64,000 nt of DNA from Epichloe hybrida (taxonomy: Eukaryota; Ascomycota; Sordariomycetes; Hypocreales; Clavicipitaceae). The DNA is taken from NCBI GenBank assembly GCA_019022495.1, contig JAFEKR010000001.1:2480001-2544000 (forward strand), read 5' to 3'. Shown piece by piece: positions 21,458-31,476 of this stretch. The position numbers and the translations under genes are program-made. The notes under the pieces were generated by a model that searched no databases, was not told where the DNA came from, and saw only the letters and a program-made list of their open reading frames with translations. The stretch's first letter is position 1, and each line of letters starts with the position of its first letter.

Positions 21458-23764
21458 TTATGCTTTTTGCGGCAAGATGGAAGGAATATCGTCATCGCCT
21501 CCTCCCTCCGTGTCGCTGTCAGAGTCAGTGTCAAATGCATCATCAACGTCCATCGGGTCATTTGGCGTCTCACCCACGCCGGACGCATTCGACACCTTGG
21601 CAAGATTAGGCTGTGCCGTCGCCGTTGCCGTTTCTGCCGCTGTGTCGGGCGGTTGGGCAACAGTCGGTTGATGTGACTGAGACGTCGACGTCGCCGTTGC
21701 TGTTTCTATCTCTGTGTCAGGTGGATGGGCAACAGTCGGTTGATGTGACTGAGACGTCGCCGTTGCCACTGCTGCCGCTGTGTCAGGTGGGTGGGCAACA
21801 GTCGGTTGATGTGACTGAGACGTCGCCGACGACGTCGTAGGGTCGACATGTTCAGCTGTACCAGCGGAGTTGGCCAAACCGCCCATTTTTTCCACGGCGA
21901 CCCTCATGGGCGAAATGACAGCTGAGTTCAAACGCTCAGATGGCGTCGTCCCGGACGGTTCGCCCTCCACATCCGTTTTCTGCCTTTTGCTAGCTGGCTC
22001 TCCACTCGTGGCCTGCGAAGCATTGAAATTGGGGGTGACAAACGAAGACGACAGCATCCGATTGCGCTCCGCTTCAATTTCAGCTTTGGGGCGCCTTTCC
22101 CGAAGTCTGATGCCATACTTTTTCCGCGTTAGGCTCTGTTTGGTGTTGAATCTATTCTTTAGTTTGGCGAGCTCGACCTCACGCTCCGCGGGGGAGAAGC
22201 TCGCGTTTGCCATGGCTCGCTTCATTTCGTTGCTATACTTTTCCTCAGCTTCCTTCATGGCAGCATCAAAAAAGCCCCTGTCCCGCGGAGAGAGATGAGC
22301 GTAAGCGTCAGCCGTGTTTGACTGTGACAGAGGCGTCAATGATGCACTGCTCGGCGGTGGCAAACTGCCGGCGTTCACTGCTCTAAATGTAGCGCGTCCC
22401 GTCTTTTGACTTGGTGGTGTATTCGTGTGAGCTGATGCCATCTGCTGGCTTGGCATCGACCTTGCTCCCAGGCCACGATAAAATCCTGCAAGTGCCGGAA
22501 TAATCATGGCAACATCTTCGTTGGTGTAATGGCCACAGACTTGCAACTTGATGTGATACGCCAAGCCACCGCTGTTGGCAAATGTTGCTCCGCAGTGTGG
22601 ACAAATGTCTCGGTTGATCCGGTCAAAGGTTTCCAAATTTTCACACCCTTTCTTCATCCTGTGCTAAGAACAAAATGAGCCATGGCTTCGCGAAGTGACG
22701 GAAGAAGTATCGTCGGACTTACATGACGGAGTGCATGCGCCCCAGAACACGGGCGAGCACAGGTACTACAGCACATGATGTTATGTGCCCTGTTGTTTTG
22801 TCGTGATGAGTTCACCGGTGAGAATTGCGCGTGGGAGCTCATCTGGTTGGTGTACAATTGCTGTGGCGGGTGAGAAGACCTCAACTGGTTGGTGTACAAT
22901 TGTTGTGGCGGGTGAGAAGACCCGTTTCTTTGTGCTGGGGTTTGCGCCAGATCGGGCTTCAGGTGTGGGATGACATGCTCGGTGCCGTCTCTTCTTTCTT
23001 CCACTGTATCTCTCTCATCGTAACCAAGACGGTCTGCCTTTGCGAGTGCGTTGACGAGCGAGCGCGCTCGGATTGTACTTAGCCGTTTGTCCAGCGCTTG
23101 ATCCAAGAAGTCATTGCTGAGTTTGGGAAGAAGTATATCTGAGACCCTGTCCAGTGTTTCCATGGTCACATGGCCGAGAGCACTGCGGAATGAAGAACTG
23201 ACAAGTTTTGCGCCAAATTTTCGAACGCTCTCGTCCAAAATCGCCGGACTAGCTTGATGAAAGACTGTGTTCAGCTGCAACAGCAATTTAGTTCATAGAT
23301 TCCGATCATTCACGATGCATAAAGCTTCTTGCACGGAAACGTACCAAAAATGCGAAATGGTATTCTGATCCCAGCAACGTCACTTCATGTATGTCCCGAA
23401 TTGCTTGTCGAACTATGCAGGGATCGGTGGTTTTGAACAAATGGATGAGGGTTTGATATGGTGTCGACTCAGTCACAGAAGCGGCACCAGCTCTTGGTGA
23501 TAAGAACGTCGACGGGCTTACATTCCTAGTGGGGTGCTGTCCGTGGCTCATCTGAGGTTGATGCTGTGGTCCCTCAGGATTTGGAGAGCGACTTGCTTGC
23601 GGGTTGGGCGCTGGTGACTGCGAGGTTTGAGAGCCCGTTGGCGGAGGAAGGTGATGATGATGATGCTGATAGAGGCTGGCAGCTGCTGGTACCGGGGCAG
23701 ATAGAGCAGGTGCAGAAGTTGGCGCCGACGCATAGACTCCTCCACCCGACACAGACGAAGCCAT
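21458..23764 (-). CDS. Zinc-finger protein with two C2H2/C2HC-like fingers
   Basis: Exons 23764-23345, 23274-22723 and 22663-21458 give 725 residues. Both introns are phase 0 (70 and 59 bp). Splicing intron 2 at the TTCTTAG acceptor joins CSTCARPCSGAHALRH to HRMKKGC, making a C-x2-C-x12-H-x5-C finger. A second follows at CPHCGATFANSGGLAYHIKL (about residues 345-370), ending in QVC. The N-terminal 150 residues are Pro/Ser/Gln-rich with an HHHHH run. Between them lies a helical region (DRVSDILLPKLSNDFLDQAL). The C-terminus has three 22-24 residue repeats and an acidic tail (DTDSDSDTEGGGDDD). A predicted nuclear DNA-binding or chromatin protein; the family looks conserved in Sordariomycetes but I cannot name a function. 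Confidence 0.8.
21612..21825 (-). repeat. Three coding tandem repeats in the zinc-finger gene
   Basis: Three units of 66-72 bp each encode TSQSHQPTVAHPPDT (the last copy with AQPP) followed by an Ala/Thr/Glu-rich linker. Unit lengths are multiples of three, so copy-number change keeps the frame. Confidence 0.9.
22838..22920 (-). repeat. Coding tandem duplication SSHPPQQLYTNQ
   Basis: Two nearly identical copies of a 13-14 residue unit lie in exon 2, just before the first zinc finger of the same gene. Confidence 0.85.
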
Positions 23765-25265
23765 GAGAGATATCTTTCCGGCAGCAGAACCCTGTCCACT
23801 TGCTCCTAAAGAGAGGGTAGAAGCCTCGTCGGCGATCGACTGGTTGCAACACGAAAGCAGATGAGCGCAGGCGACGCCTCAGACAAGTGCTTGACTTGTC
23901 GCAGCTATGATGAATCCACAAAAGACCGCCACCTCAAAGACCTCCCAACAAAGACCTCCCAAGGTCGGTCACGAGACGGAATGAGACAGGCCCGTGAATC
24001 GCAGCCTGATGTCGAGATTAGTCAAGTTATTTAAAAGCAGGCACATTCGTCGTTGCATTATCGTGGAAGGTACAGGGGAGAAGATCAAAACGGGGGGAAA
24101 GAAGCATAACGAATCAAGCTTCATCTGAGTGAGGGAGGGCAGGTTCGCAAACACCCTTCTAGCAAATCACGAGGCGACTCACTGGTGTAAGTTGAGTGCA
24201 GACTATTATGCCCCACTTGCACAACTTTTTCTTTTGAGCCGATGTTTTGACTCGGAAGGAAGGAGGGAAGAAAGAAAAAAAAGCGCGATTGTAACTTTGC
24301 AACGCGCCCGCAAAGAAAATGTAACCCTCCACGCACTCGGCACAGACACTGCGGTAAAGCCAGTAGAGTTTCCCTGGCTGGGTGGCGAAAACTCGTCAAA
24401 CGCGTCAAATAGACCGTCTGTCTGGTATGATAACAAATGAGCAAGGAAGTACTTACTCAGGTGACTCTGGTGAGTGAGAGGGGGGCTGCCTTGGAGATAA
24501 ATGAATTGGGAAAATAAATTTTTAAGCTAAGTCACCGAAAGGATTGCCACTTTCTGCCTAGATAATCAGGCAACGAGGGGTGTCGAGTCCAAATTCAGTC
24601 AAGGTCATTTACGCCAAGGACTGTGTCATTTACGCTAAGGTTAAGGTCATTTACGCTAGGGTTGGATCATTGGATCATTGGCAACGTGGGCGCTTGGTTG
24701 TGGGGACCAGCTGAAATTACATGTAAAACGTACGGAGCACTAATCCGTACTCCCTGTACGGATTACATACAAATTGGATTAATAAATACTCCGCAGTCGC
24801 TACCAAATGGAGAAGTTCTGTCCGATGCAAGTGGGGTAGCTTCCGCAGCCACAGGCAGGAGGCAGGCAGGCAGCAGGCAGGCAGGCAAGAGGCAGGCAGG
24901 CAAGAGGCAGGCAGGCAGGCAGGCAATGGAGCTTTTCGGCATGAACTGCCCCATTCAAGAAGGCAAATTATCACGAGGGCTTCCTAGCCCTGCGTACTGC
25001 CAGTATACTAGCATGCAGAGAGAATCGAGCTCGAGTCATGTGTTGCACGGGAAAGCCACGGAGGACACGACTAGGGGATCAAATGTTTCGAATAGATAGT
25101 TGTGAAGCCTAGCTAGGTACCCGCGCAATGAATTAATGAATACAAGACACGGCAGGGCTTATCAGAGAAGTAATGCACCAAAACGCCAACCTGACCACGC
25201 ACACCAGACACTTTCGAGAAGTCCCAAAGCCATCGGCTTCCACTCTATCCAATCATACTTGATAA
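23765..25265. other. Intergenic region with short repeats
   Basis: No gene recognised. Three copies of GTCATTTACGC followed by A/C-rich bases occur at 24605-24660. A GGCA/GAGGCA array spans 24855-24926. A cluster of GTACGGAG, ATCCGTACT and GTACGGATT motifs is at 24728-24770, between the arrays. The short frames through the GGCA array read as simple Cys/Leu/Pro/Ala or Gln/Ala/Gly repeats and are not credible. Confidence 0.6.
24855..24926. repeat. GGCA-type microsatellite
   Basis: GGCAGGCA units are interrupted by AGCA and AGAGGCA variants over about 70 bp. Confidence 0.9.
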
Positions 25266-26737
25266 TCAGCGCCACTCACCAATACACGCTAGCATCAATC
25301 TCTGGTAGTCGCCAGAAGTCTCGCCCTTGATGCGCGCGGCTAGACTACGGCCAAAGCGCTGCTGATAAGCAGCCTTGACATTCGATAGCATGGTATGGTC
25401 CCAATGGAAGCGCACAACGCGTGCAACCAACAAGTGATCCTTGGTTCCCATGCCCGCCATGGAATCTTCGAGGAGTTCGGCGGCATGCATGTACTTGTCG
25501 ACGGCGTGACGAAGCTGGAACAGCAGGGCATCTTGCATGTGACCAGAGAATTCCTGTTCCTGGCGGTCAGACTTAGTTCTAATGGCTGTTTTACCTTATG
25601 CATTGAGTCTCTTGGAGCGCGAGTAAAACTGACAGATTTGATGACCTTCTCCAAGTCACGGTTGAACTTTTGTTTGTATGTATGCGAGATAGCACGAATC
25701 TGGTTATCGTTCCTGCTACTCAGGATATGGCAAACAAGAAGCTCATCTGTACCCATCTTGCCCTCGGTGGCCTTGTAAATCTGCATAACATCATCATCGA
25801 CCTGCTGGGGAACGACGGGGGCAGCATCCTCGGCTCGGTTTGCAGCAACAACCATGAGGAAGTGTCGTTCGGTTTTCATGCTCAAATCGCCCTTGACGGT
25901 CTCTTCCAGACTCTTGTGGAATGTCTGGTAGTAGGCGCCTTTGATTGCCCTGATGTCGGCGTTCGATCGGCCGAGCAAGATGTCGTTCAAAACAACTTCC
26001 TTGGTTCCCGGACCTGACATCGCGCTGTATAGATTGTGCACGTCTGCCAGCATGGGACCATAGGCCAGCTGGACCAGACCCTTCTCAAACCAACCGCTGG
26101 TTTCATCCTTCAAGTCTCGAATCAAATTTCGCTTAAAGGTACGGTCAAACGTCGTCCGAATCATGTCGATTTGCAGCGGGTCTTTGCTGGACAGTATTCG
26201 GATCAAGGCCTTCTCGTCAGTGCCGAAGCCCTTCATGGCCCCGCGCAATGCTTGCGCATCCGGATTGGCGTCCCATTGAATGATCTGAGGAGCGCCGTAT
26301 CCTACAGTGGGAGGCGTCGGAGGCACGGGGGGGCCATACTGCTGAGGAGGAGGAGCACCGTAGGGGGCGCCATATTGTCCTGGAGGCGGTGCAGGCGAGT
26401 GATGGCCATATGGCGATGGTGGCGGTTGAGGAACTCCGTATTGCTGAGGCGGGGGCGGTTGGCCGTATGGCTGTTGGTGAGCCGGAGCAGGAGGGTAATG
26501 GCCTTGGGGTGGCGGCTGCTGATAATATCCTCCTTGCTGCGGCGGGGGATATTGGCCATAGCCTTGCTGTGGTGGCGGCGGCGGCGGCGGCTCTATCAAA
26601 AGGCAAAATCAGTACGGGACTTTAGTTGGTATACACATTCGTCCCCGTCGTCGCCGTCGTAGGTGGGCGCCGCGAAAACTTCGAGGTTACTCACGACCGT
26701 AGGGCTGCTGCTGACCGTAGCCGCCGTAGTAGGACAT
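25266..26737 (-). CDS. Fungal annexin (annexin XIV/C type)
   Basis: Exons 26737-26695, 26592-25634 and 25553-25266 give 429 residues. The tiny first exon encodes MSYYGGYGQQQPYG. The N-terminal 120 residues are made of Pro, Gly, Gln and Tyr repeats, as in slime-mould annexin VII. Four annexin repeats follow, each with its GxGT-like loop: KGFGTDEKAL, SGPGTKEVVL, GKMGTDELLV and AGMGTKDHLL. Annexins bind acidic phospholipids in a calcium-dependent way and act at membranes in trafficking or repair. The donor of intron 2 is the weak GTCAGT; I chose the acceptor giving KSEFSGHMQDALL, although one six bases earlier is also in frame. The 3' end is uncertain: a strong GTGAGT donor overlaps the last codons (IGEWR), so a short further exon may exist. 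Confidence 0.92.
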
Positions 26738-28226
26738 GTTGGATAATGTTCCGTGGAGCGATAATATGAGGTTAGATCTGATATTCCGTGCTCGTTTAAT
26801 CCGTAGTTCGGGGTCACTTCTACGCCCAACAAGCGGACAAGATCGAGCGAATGGAAGGGTATCCTGCTAGGTGGACGAAGATGACGCGCGGAGTGAAAGA
26901 TGCAAGCAGGGTGGGAAATGCTTAAGTATTGGCAGCCTGCTTTCACAGTTGAGTCCTGTCGTCATCTTTCTCAGGCAGGCATCGTCACAGGCGCACCCAA
27001 AGTCGCGGCCAAGCGCTACACCCACTATCCCACTATAGTCAGCACGGATGAATGCGCCACAATGGGCGTGTTCGTTGCGACTCTGGATTATGCATCATGG
27101 TGGCTCAGCACCTTGGTACCAGCTTTGGAAGCATGCCTGCGCCAAAACGTCATGCATTAACCCCGCAGCCGGGGCAGGACAAAGGTGGCGTAGCACATAA
27201 TAATACAACAGCCTCGTGGAGCATTGATGAATACTTGGGTCAATCAGATGATACACGCGAACGTGACATGAAGCTGAGAAAAGACACCTTTGTCTGGAGA
27301 AAGTTTTGCGTTTTACAACAACCACAACGCCAAATCACTTCAGTGTATTCGGTACGGGGTACCAGCCCAGTTCAATGTCAACGCCTGCTATTGTCTGCCA
27401 CAGTCGAATTGGCGAGACTGTCTCAACCAGTGGCACCACATGTCGTTGCCCGCAGAGACATAATGAACACAATGTACGTCCGTGCTCCGTAATCCGTAGA
27501 CCATCCGTAGACCTTTAAAATGGCGGGCTCAGGAGGGACCTTTTCTTGTTGACGCTATCCGTATCATGCACTCCGAAAAAAAATACTGGTGGCTGGTGTT
27601 AGGCGAGGCGCAGAGCTGTGGTCTCGTTCAGCTCACGCGCTCAAGGACTTGGCAGCAGGGAAGTGTAGGAAGGAGCCGAGCGACCGGACCAGACCAGACC
27701 CAGACCAACCTGTTTTGAGCTTGAGCCCGCCCCGCAATGAAGCATTGTACATACGGCAGGGGCCAATAGCAGCTTTGTGCCTGCCGTTTCCAGCTGGAAG
27801 AGGAACCAGACTGGTCGGCCGTTAATATTAGCGTCTTTCCCGCAGCTGCAGGTGCCACTGCCAACCACCACCTTCCTTTCACCCTTCACCAGCCACCTGG
27901 AAATCCTCGCATCGTGCCACCAGCCCACAATGCGCCCATGGACTTGCGGACATCAAAATCATTGCACACCCGCACACCAACGAAATCTCTTTCTCGTGTT
28001 CCTTGCTGTTCATGCAGAATTCGGCCAAGATCATTTCTGAATGAAACTTGGGCACATCCGAAGCCGCATTCCTCCACTCCTGATCTGCATTTTTGCACTA
28101 GACATTACTCCGTACATCCTCCCCAAATCACTTACACGATCCCTCCCTCCGTACTCGTCAGCATTTCCAATCAACATCCTCGTCGACGGCCATAGCGCCA
28201 TTGACAGAGAGCCAATCTTTTCCGCG
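26738..28226. other. Intergenic region
   Basis: No gene recognised. CCGTAATCCGTAG motif copies lie at 27478-27510 and TACTCCGTAC at 28102-28115, the latter within 130 bp of the next start codon. Overlapping short frames on both strands around 27,600-28,000 have no family signature. Confidence 0.55.
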
Positions 28227-29132
28227 ATGCGCGGGCCCGTTTACATCATCGCTGTTCTCACGACGCTCATCACTGCCGGTGCTGCACTTCCTCAGCCGGA
28301 GGGTTTGCCTCGTGCTGCTGATACTACGTCAAAGCCAAAGTACTCGGTGGTTCCCCTCGAGCCAGGCGATGACGATCCAAGCCAAAGAGGAGGCAACGGC
28401 GGGAATGGGGGTAAGGGGAGTAACAGTGGCAAAGGAGATCATGCCTCCAGTGCTCATACCGTCGTGAAAACGGTTCTGAAGACGGAACAGCCAATCACTC
28501 AGACTGTCATCAGAACTGAGGCGCCCGTCATAGTCACAAAACCTGTCCCTACAACCGTTTTCATCATACCCATTGAAGGCAATAACAACGCGACGATGAC
28601 CGTCACCGCACAGGTTACCTCAACGGCTGTGTCTAAACCATGTTCAGTGAGCGTCGAGACTTCATCCAAGGCTAGTGGCTCAACGACCTCGACATTGACC
28701 ACGTCAACTGCTCCAACATCAATGCAAGTCATCAGCTCCGCGACCACTTCGTCGGCCGCATCAACCGCTTTCACGCATGTGTCATCTTTAGAGACCACGC
28801 AGTCGACACCTTCGGCAAAACTTCGACCACCTTTCTCGTCAAAGATTTGGTCTATTCCCACTTCCAACAGCATAATTCGACCATCGACGAACTGTACCAG
28901 ACCAACTTCGACCATCTCACACACGACCACCGCTTCTGGAGCCAGTCAAGCGTCATCCACTGTGACATTGAATTCAACCACAGCGTTGACCGTTGTCCCC
29001 ACCACTTTCAGCACCATTTTCAGTCCTCCTGCGTCGTCGACCTCAACCAAGACTTATGATGACGGACAGTGGCATACTACTTATCCGTCATGGAACGGCA
29101 CGACGACCCCCCAGGGGCTCCGAAGTCGTTGA
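28227..29132 (+). CDS. Putative secreted Ser/Thr-rich protein
   Basis: Single exon, 301 residues from the ATG at 28227. The frame stays open upstream, but this ATG gives a clear signal peptide (VYIIAVLTTLITAGAALPQ). A charged Gly-rich segment (GGNGGNGGKGSNSGKGDH) follows, then a valine-rich strand-like region with two nearly repeated units (TVVKTVLKTEQPITQTV and TVIRTEAPVIVTKPV), then about 170 residues dominated by Ser and Thr. This is typical of heavily O-mannosylated fungal surface proteins. A few NxS/T sites are present (NNATMT, NCTRP, NSTTA, NGTTT). There is no clear C-terminal GPI signal, so it is probably secreted or wall-associated. No catalytic domain is seen. Confidence 0.7.
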   Translation: MRGPVYIIAVLTTLITAGAALPQPEGLPRAADTTSKPKYSVVPLEPGDDDPSQRGGNGGNGGKGSNSGKGDHASSAHTVVKTVLKTEQPITQTVIRTEAPVIVTKPVPTTVFIIPIEGNNNATMTVTAQVTSTAVSKPCSVSVETSSKASGSTTSTLTTSTAPTSMQVISSATTSSAASTAFTHVSSLETTQSTPSAKLRPPFSSKIWSIPTSNSIIRPSTNCTRPTSTISHTTTASGASQASSTVTLNSTTALTVVPTTFSTIFSPPASSTSTKTYDDGQWHTTYPSWNGTTTPQGLRSR

Positions 29133-29882
29133 ATTCATTTTTGCTAAAGCGACCATGGCTTCACGCAAAGTACAATACCTGTATTATGACTGCCAAGACG
29201 GAATGAGGATATGAGAGCAGAATATGAGAGACTGCATCGACGGGTTCTCGTACTTCCGAAAAAAAGGTGCACATATATATAGAACATGAAGATGGATTGA
29301 TAGGGAGCTGGAAGCCACATGATCGGTCAAAGACGGCATACCATCCATCACCGGAGTTCACCACTCACAGCATCATTTCATTGCATGCAAATGGTCTGAC
29401 TGACCCATGGTAGCACGCACCAAGCGCTGGGGCGAGTTACCAGTTTATATAATGAAGATTTTATATATAGAAACAAACAAGTAATTTGCCAATCTCTCAA
29501 AGATGGGATCGACCTGCAATCTGTTGGTCCATGTGTGATGCCAGTGAAGCTCAGTTCCTGCTCCCACCAACAGCTTCACCTTGCTTGCAGTCGTTTGACT
29601 TTTCAGCCGCGCACCACGGCGACAATACTATGCTCAAGTATTATGCAACTTGGTAGCCCTGCCGCAACGTCATGCCTCTCAACGACTGTGAGGCCATCAA
29701 AGGGTATTGGGTACTTGTACTCCGTAGTTCTCTCTTATTTCGCAGTGCACCCTACGATATTCGCAACCCAACACCACACATAACTCTTGAGCCAATTTAT
29801 GCAAAAGTCAAAACCCACCTGCAACATCAAGCAGTAACCACAAATATCAGAAGCCTACTCTCATCACGGTTATTCACGGAGA
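29133..29882. other. Intergenic region and probable leader of the following small gene
   Basis: No coding region supported. TACTCCGTAG occurs at 29719-29728. The last part probably holds the untranslated first exon of the gene at 29993. Confidence 0.5.
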
Positions 29883-29940
29883 GTAAGTAAGATCAGTCTC
29901 ACACCTAATCGCATGGCATTCTAACCAACCCCGTATCTAG
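29883..29940 (+). other. Probable 5' UTR intron
   Basis: A GTAAGT donor, a CTAAC branch site near 29931 and a CTAG acceptor are spaced as a normal 58 bp fungal intron. After removal, the first ATG downstream is the start of the 68-residue frame at 29993. Confidence 0.6.
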
Positions 29941-29992
29941 ATCCATCACCATTGTGTCCCCGCTAAAGAAAAGAGAAAAAAGAAAAAGCGCA

Positions 29993-30199
29993 ATGTTTAT
30001 CCCCACGGACTTGCAGGCGACCGCGAGCGGCGCCGTGATTACCATTCAGGCGTCCCCTTCTGCGGAGAAGCAGACCATTGTTGTGGCGACACTTCTTCTG
30101 AGTTGTGCTGTTCTCATGGTCCTGGTGGGCGTGGTGGTTTTCCTGGTGACGAGGAGGAAAAGGGGTGGCACCGCTGGGGGCAAGGTCGAGAGCGGGTGA
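29993..30199 (+). CDS. Small single-pass membrane protein (68 residues)
   Basis: The frame starts at the first ATG after a well-formed intron in the leader. Residues 30-57 form one long hydrophobic helix (TIVVATLLLSCAVLMVLVGV and onward) followed at once by RRKRGG, so by the positive-inside rule the C-terminus is likely cytosolic. The N-terminal 28 residues are polar (FIPTDLQATASG, IQASPSAEKQ). There is no signal peptide and no known domain. Size and topology fit a small regulator or assembly factor, but nothing points to a specific role. The coherent helix plus basic stop-transfer signal and the leader intron are the reasons to accept it; it could still be a chance frame. Confidence 0.5.
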   Translation: MFIPTDLQATASGAVITIQASPSAEKQTIVVATLLLSCAVLMVLVGVVVFLVTRRKRGGTAGGKVESG

Positions 30200-31032
30200 G
30201 TGGTGTGGTGAGTTATCCTGTTGTTGCGCGGGGGAGCACGAGGGTTATTAGCTGGTTTATGTAGATTCGCGGAGTGACTTGGCTCTTTCTATTTTTGTGT
30301 TGTTGATGGCCGGGGGGGGGGGGGGGGTTGGAATGAGATGGCACGATTTTTTGTTTACCGTGTTGAAAAAAAACACTCGCCCCCCCCCCTCCCCTCCCCT
30401 TTTTCAAAAAGAAAAAAAAAAAAAAAAGAAAGGGGGTTTCAAGTTCCCATGATCAATGCTGTGCTATCGTGAAGAACTCGGGTACCGCTCATCAAGCAGC
30501 CCCGTTCGGAAGGCTCCCCCCCGCCCCGGTTCCTCATCAGGCATCAGCGGACTTGGCCAACATCGTGAGTGGGTTCTCTGCCCAATCCGAAAAGCAACGC
30601 TTCCTTGCGGTTTATGTTGCACGAAAAAAAAGAGGCGCAGCCGACTGGTCACTAATTTGTGCGTATACATTATCCTTTGCTATAATTATGTGCCTTGAGA
30701 CAGTTTGTCGTCTGATGGGACTGCCCCAACCCCACGCTGGGCAGCAAGTCTGTTGTTGCGCCAGGCCCTTTGTCGCTGGTTGTGCGGTCAGTTTAAAATG
30801 GGAGCTACGCTGCGACCAGTTTGTAGAAGTGCCGGACACATGTGCTTCTGTTCTTTGTTATTCAACTTTTTTTTTTTCTCTTCCTTCTCTTTCACTCAAG
30901 ACTTGATATACTGTGTTTTTCAACCGTCAAGCCAAGAAAGAAACTCCATTCGGGAAAGCCAGGATTTGTTGGATCTACTCCGTAATCCGTACTGCCAGAG
31001 ACCCACCTACCAACCTCCTACCCTGTAGGGAA
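30200..31032. other. Intergenic region with mononucleotide tracts
   Basis: No gene seen. It contains a G16 run near 30312-30327, C-rich and A-rich runs at 30380-30430, and TACTCCGTAATCCGTAC at 30976-30992, about 45 bp before the next start codon. Confidence 0.55.
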
Positions 31033-31476
31033 ATGGTGTCTCGCGCACAAATATCCCCGAGGATGCTGCCCTTGCCACTCTTCTTCGCTTTTCTGTTTGC
31101 AATTGCATCTTTACCGCTCGCATATACCCAGTCGATTGAACCGCGCACCTGGACAAACAAGATACCCAGACGAGAGGAAGCAGTGGGTTCGTCTTGCTCG
31201 CAGGAAGGACAATGGAACTGCATGACGACGTGGTTCCAGCGCTGCGCGAGCGGACGTTGGAGCCCGGCGATGAACTGCGCCGCCGGCACGACATGCTCGC
31301 CCTCGGGGCTGACGGTGGAATTCAGGGTCGAGCACGACGGTAGCGCGGACGGGTCTGGTTCGGGGGCCAGGGGTGCTGCTGGTGGACGGGCTGCGAGCGC
31401 TTCGGGTGGCATTTGTTGTTGGAGCTGGGGGTTGGTGCTGGGTGCTCTTCTGCTATTATGGACTGCGGGTTTCTGA
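31033..31476 (+). CDS. Small Cys-rich surface protein with signal peptide and GPI-like tail
   Basis: 147 residues. An N-terminal signal peptide (LPLPLFFAFLFAIASLPLAY) is followed by a compact cysteine region (CSQEGQWNC, RCASGRW, NCAAGTTC) with the spacing of fungal chitin-binding CBM19-like modules, in which short loops of the form C-x-G-x-W-x-C and C-x3-W recur. A Gly/Ala/Ser-rich linker and a hydrophobic C-terminus (WGLVLGALLLLWTAGF) look like a GPI-anchor signal. I infer a plasma-membrane or wall-anchored protein that may bind chitin. The module assignment is from memory of the pattern and uncertain. A second ATG at 31063 would give a shorter signal peptide. Confidence 0.7.
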   Translation: MVSRAQISPRMLPLPLFFAFLFAIASLPLAYTQSIEPRTWTNKIPRREEAVGSSCSQEGQWNCMTTWFQRCASGRWSPAMNCAAGTTCSPSGLTVEFRVEHDGSADGSGSGARGAAGGRAASASGGICCWSWGLVLGALLLLWTAGF

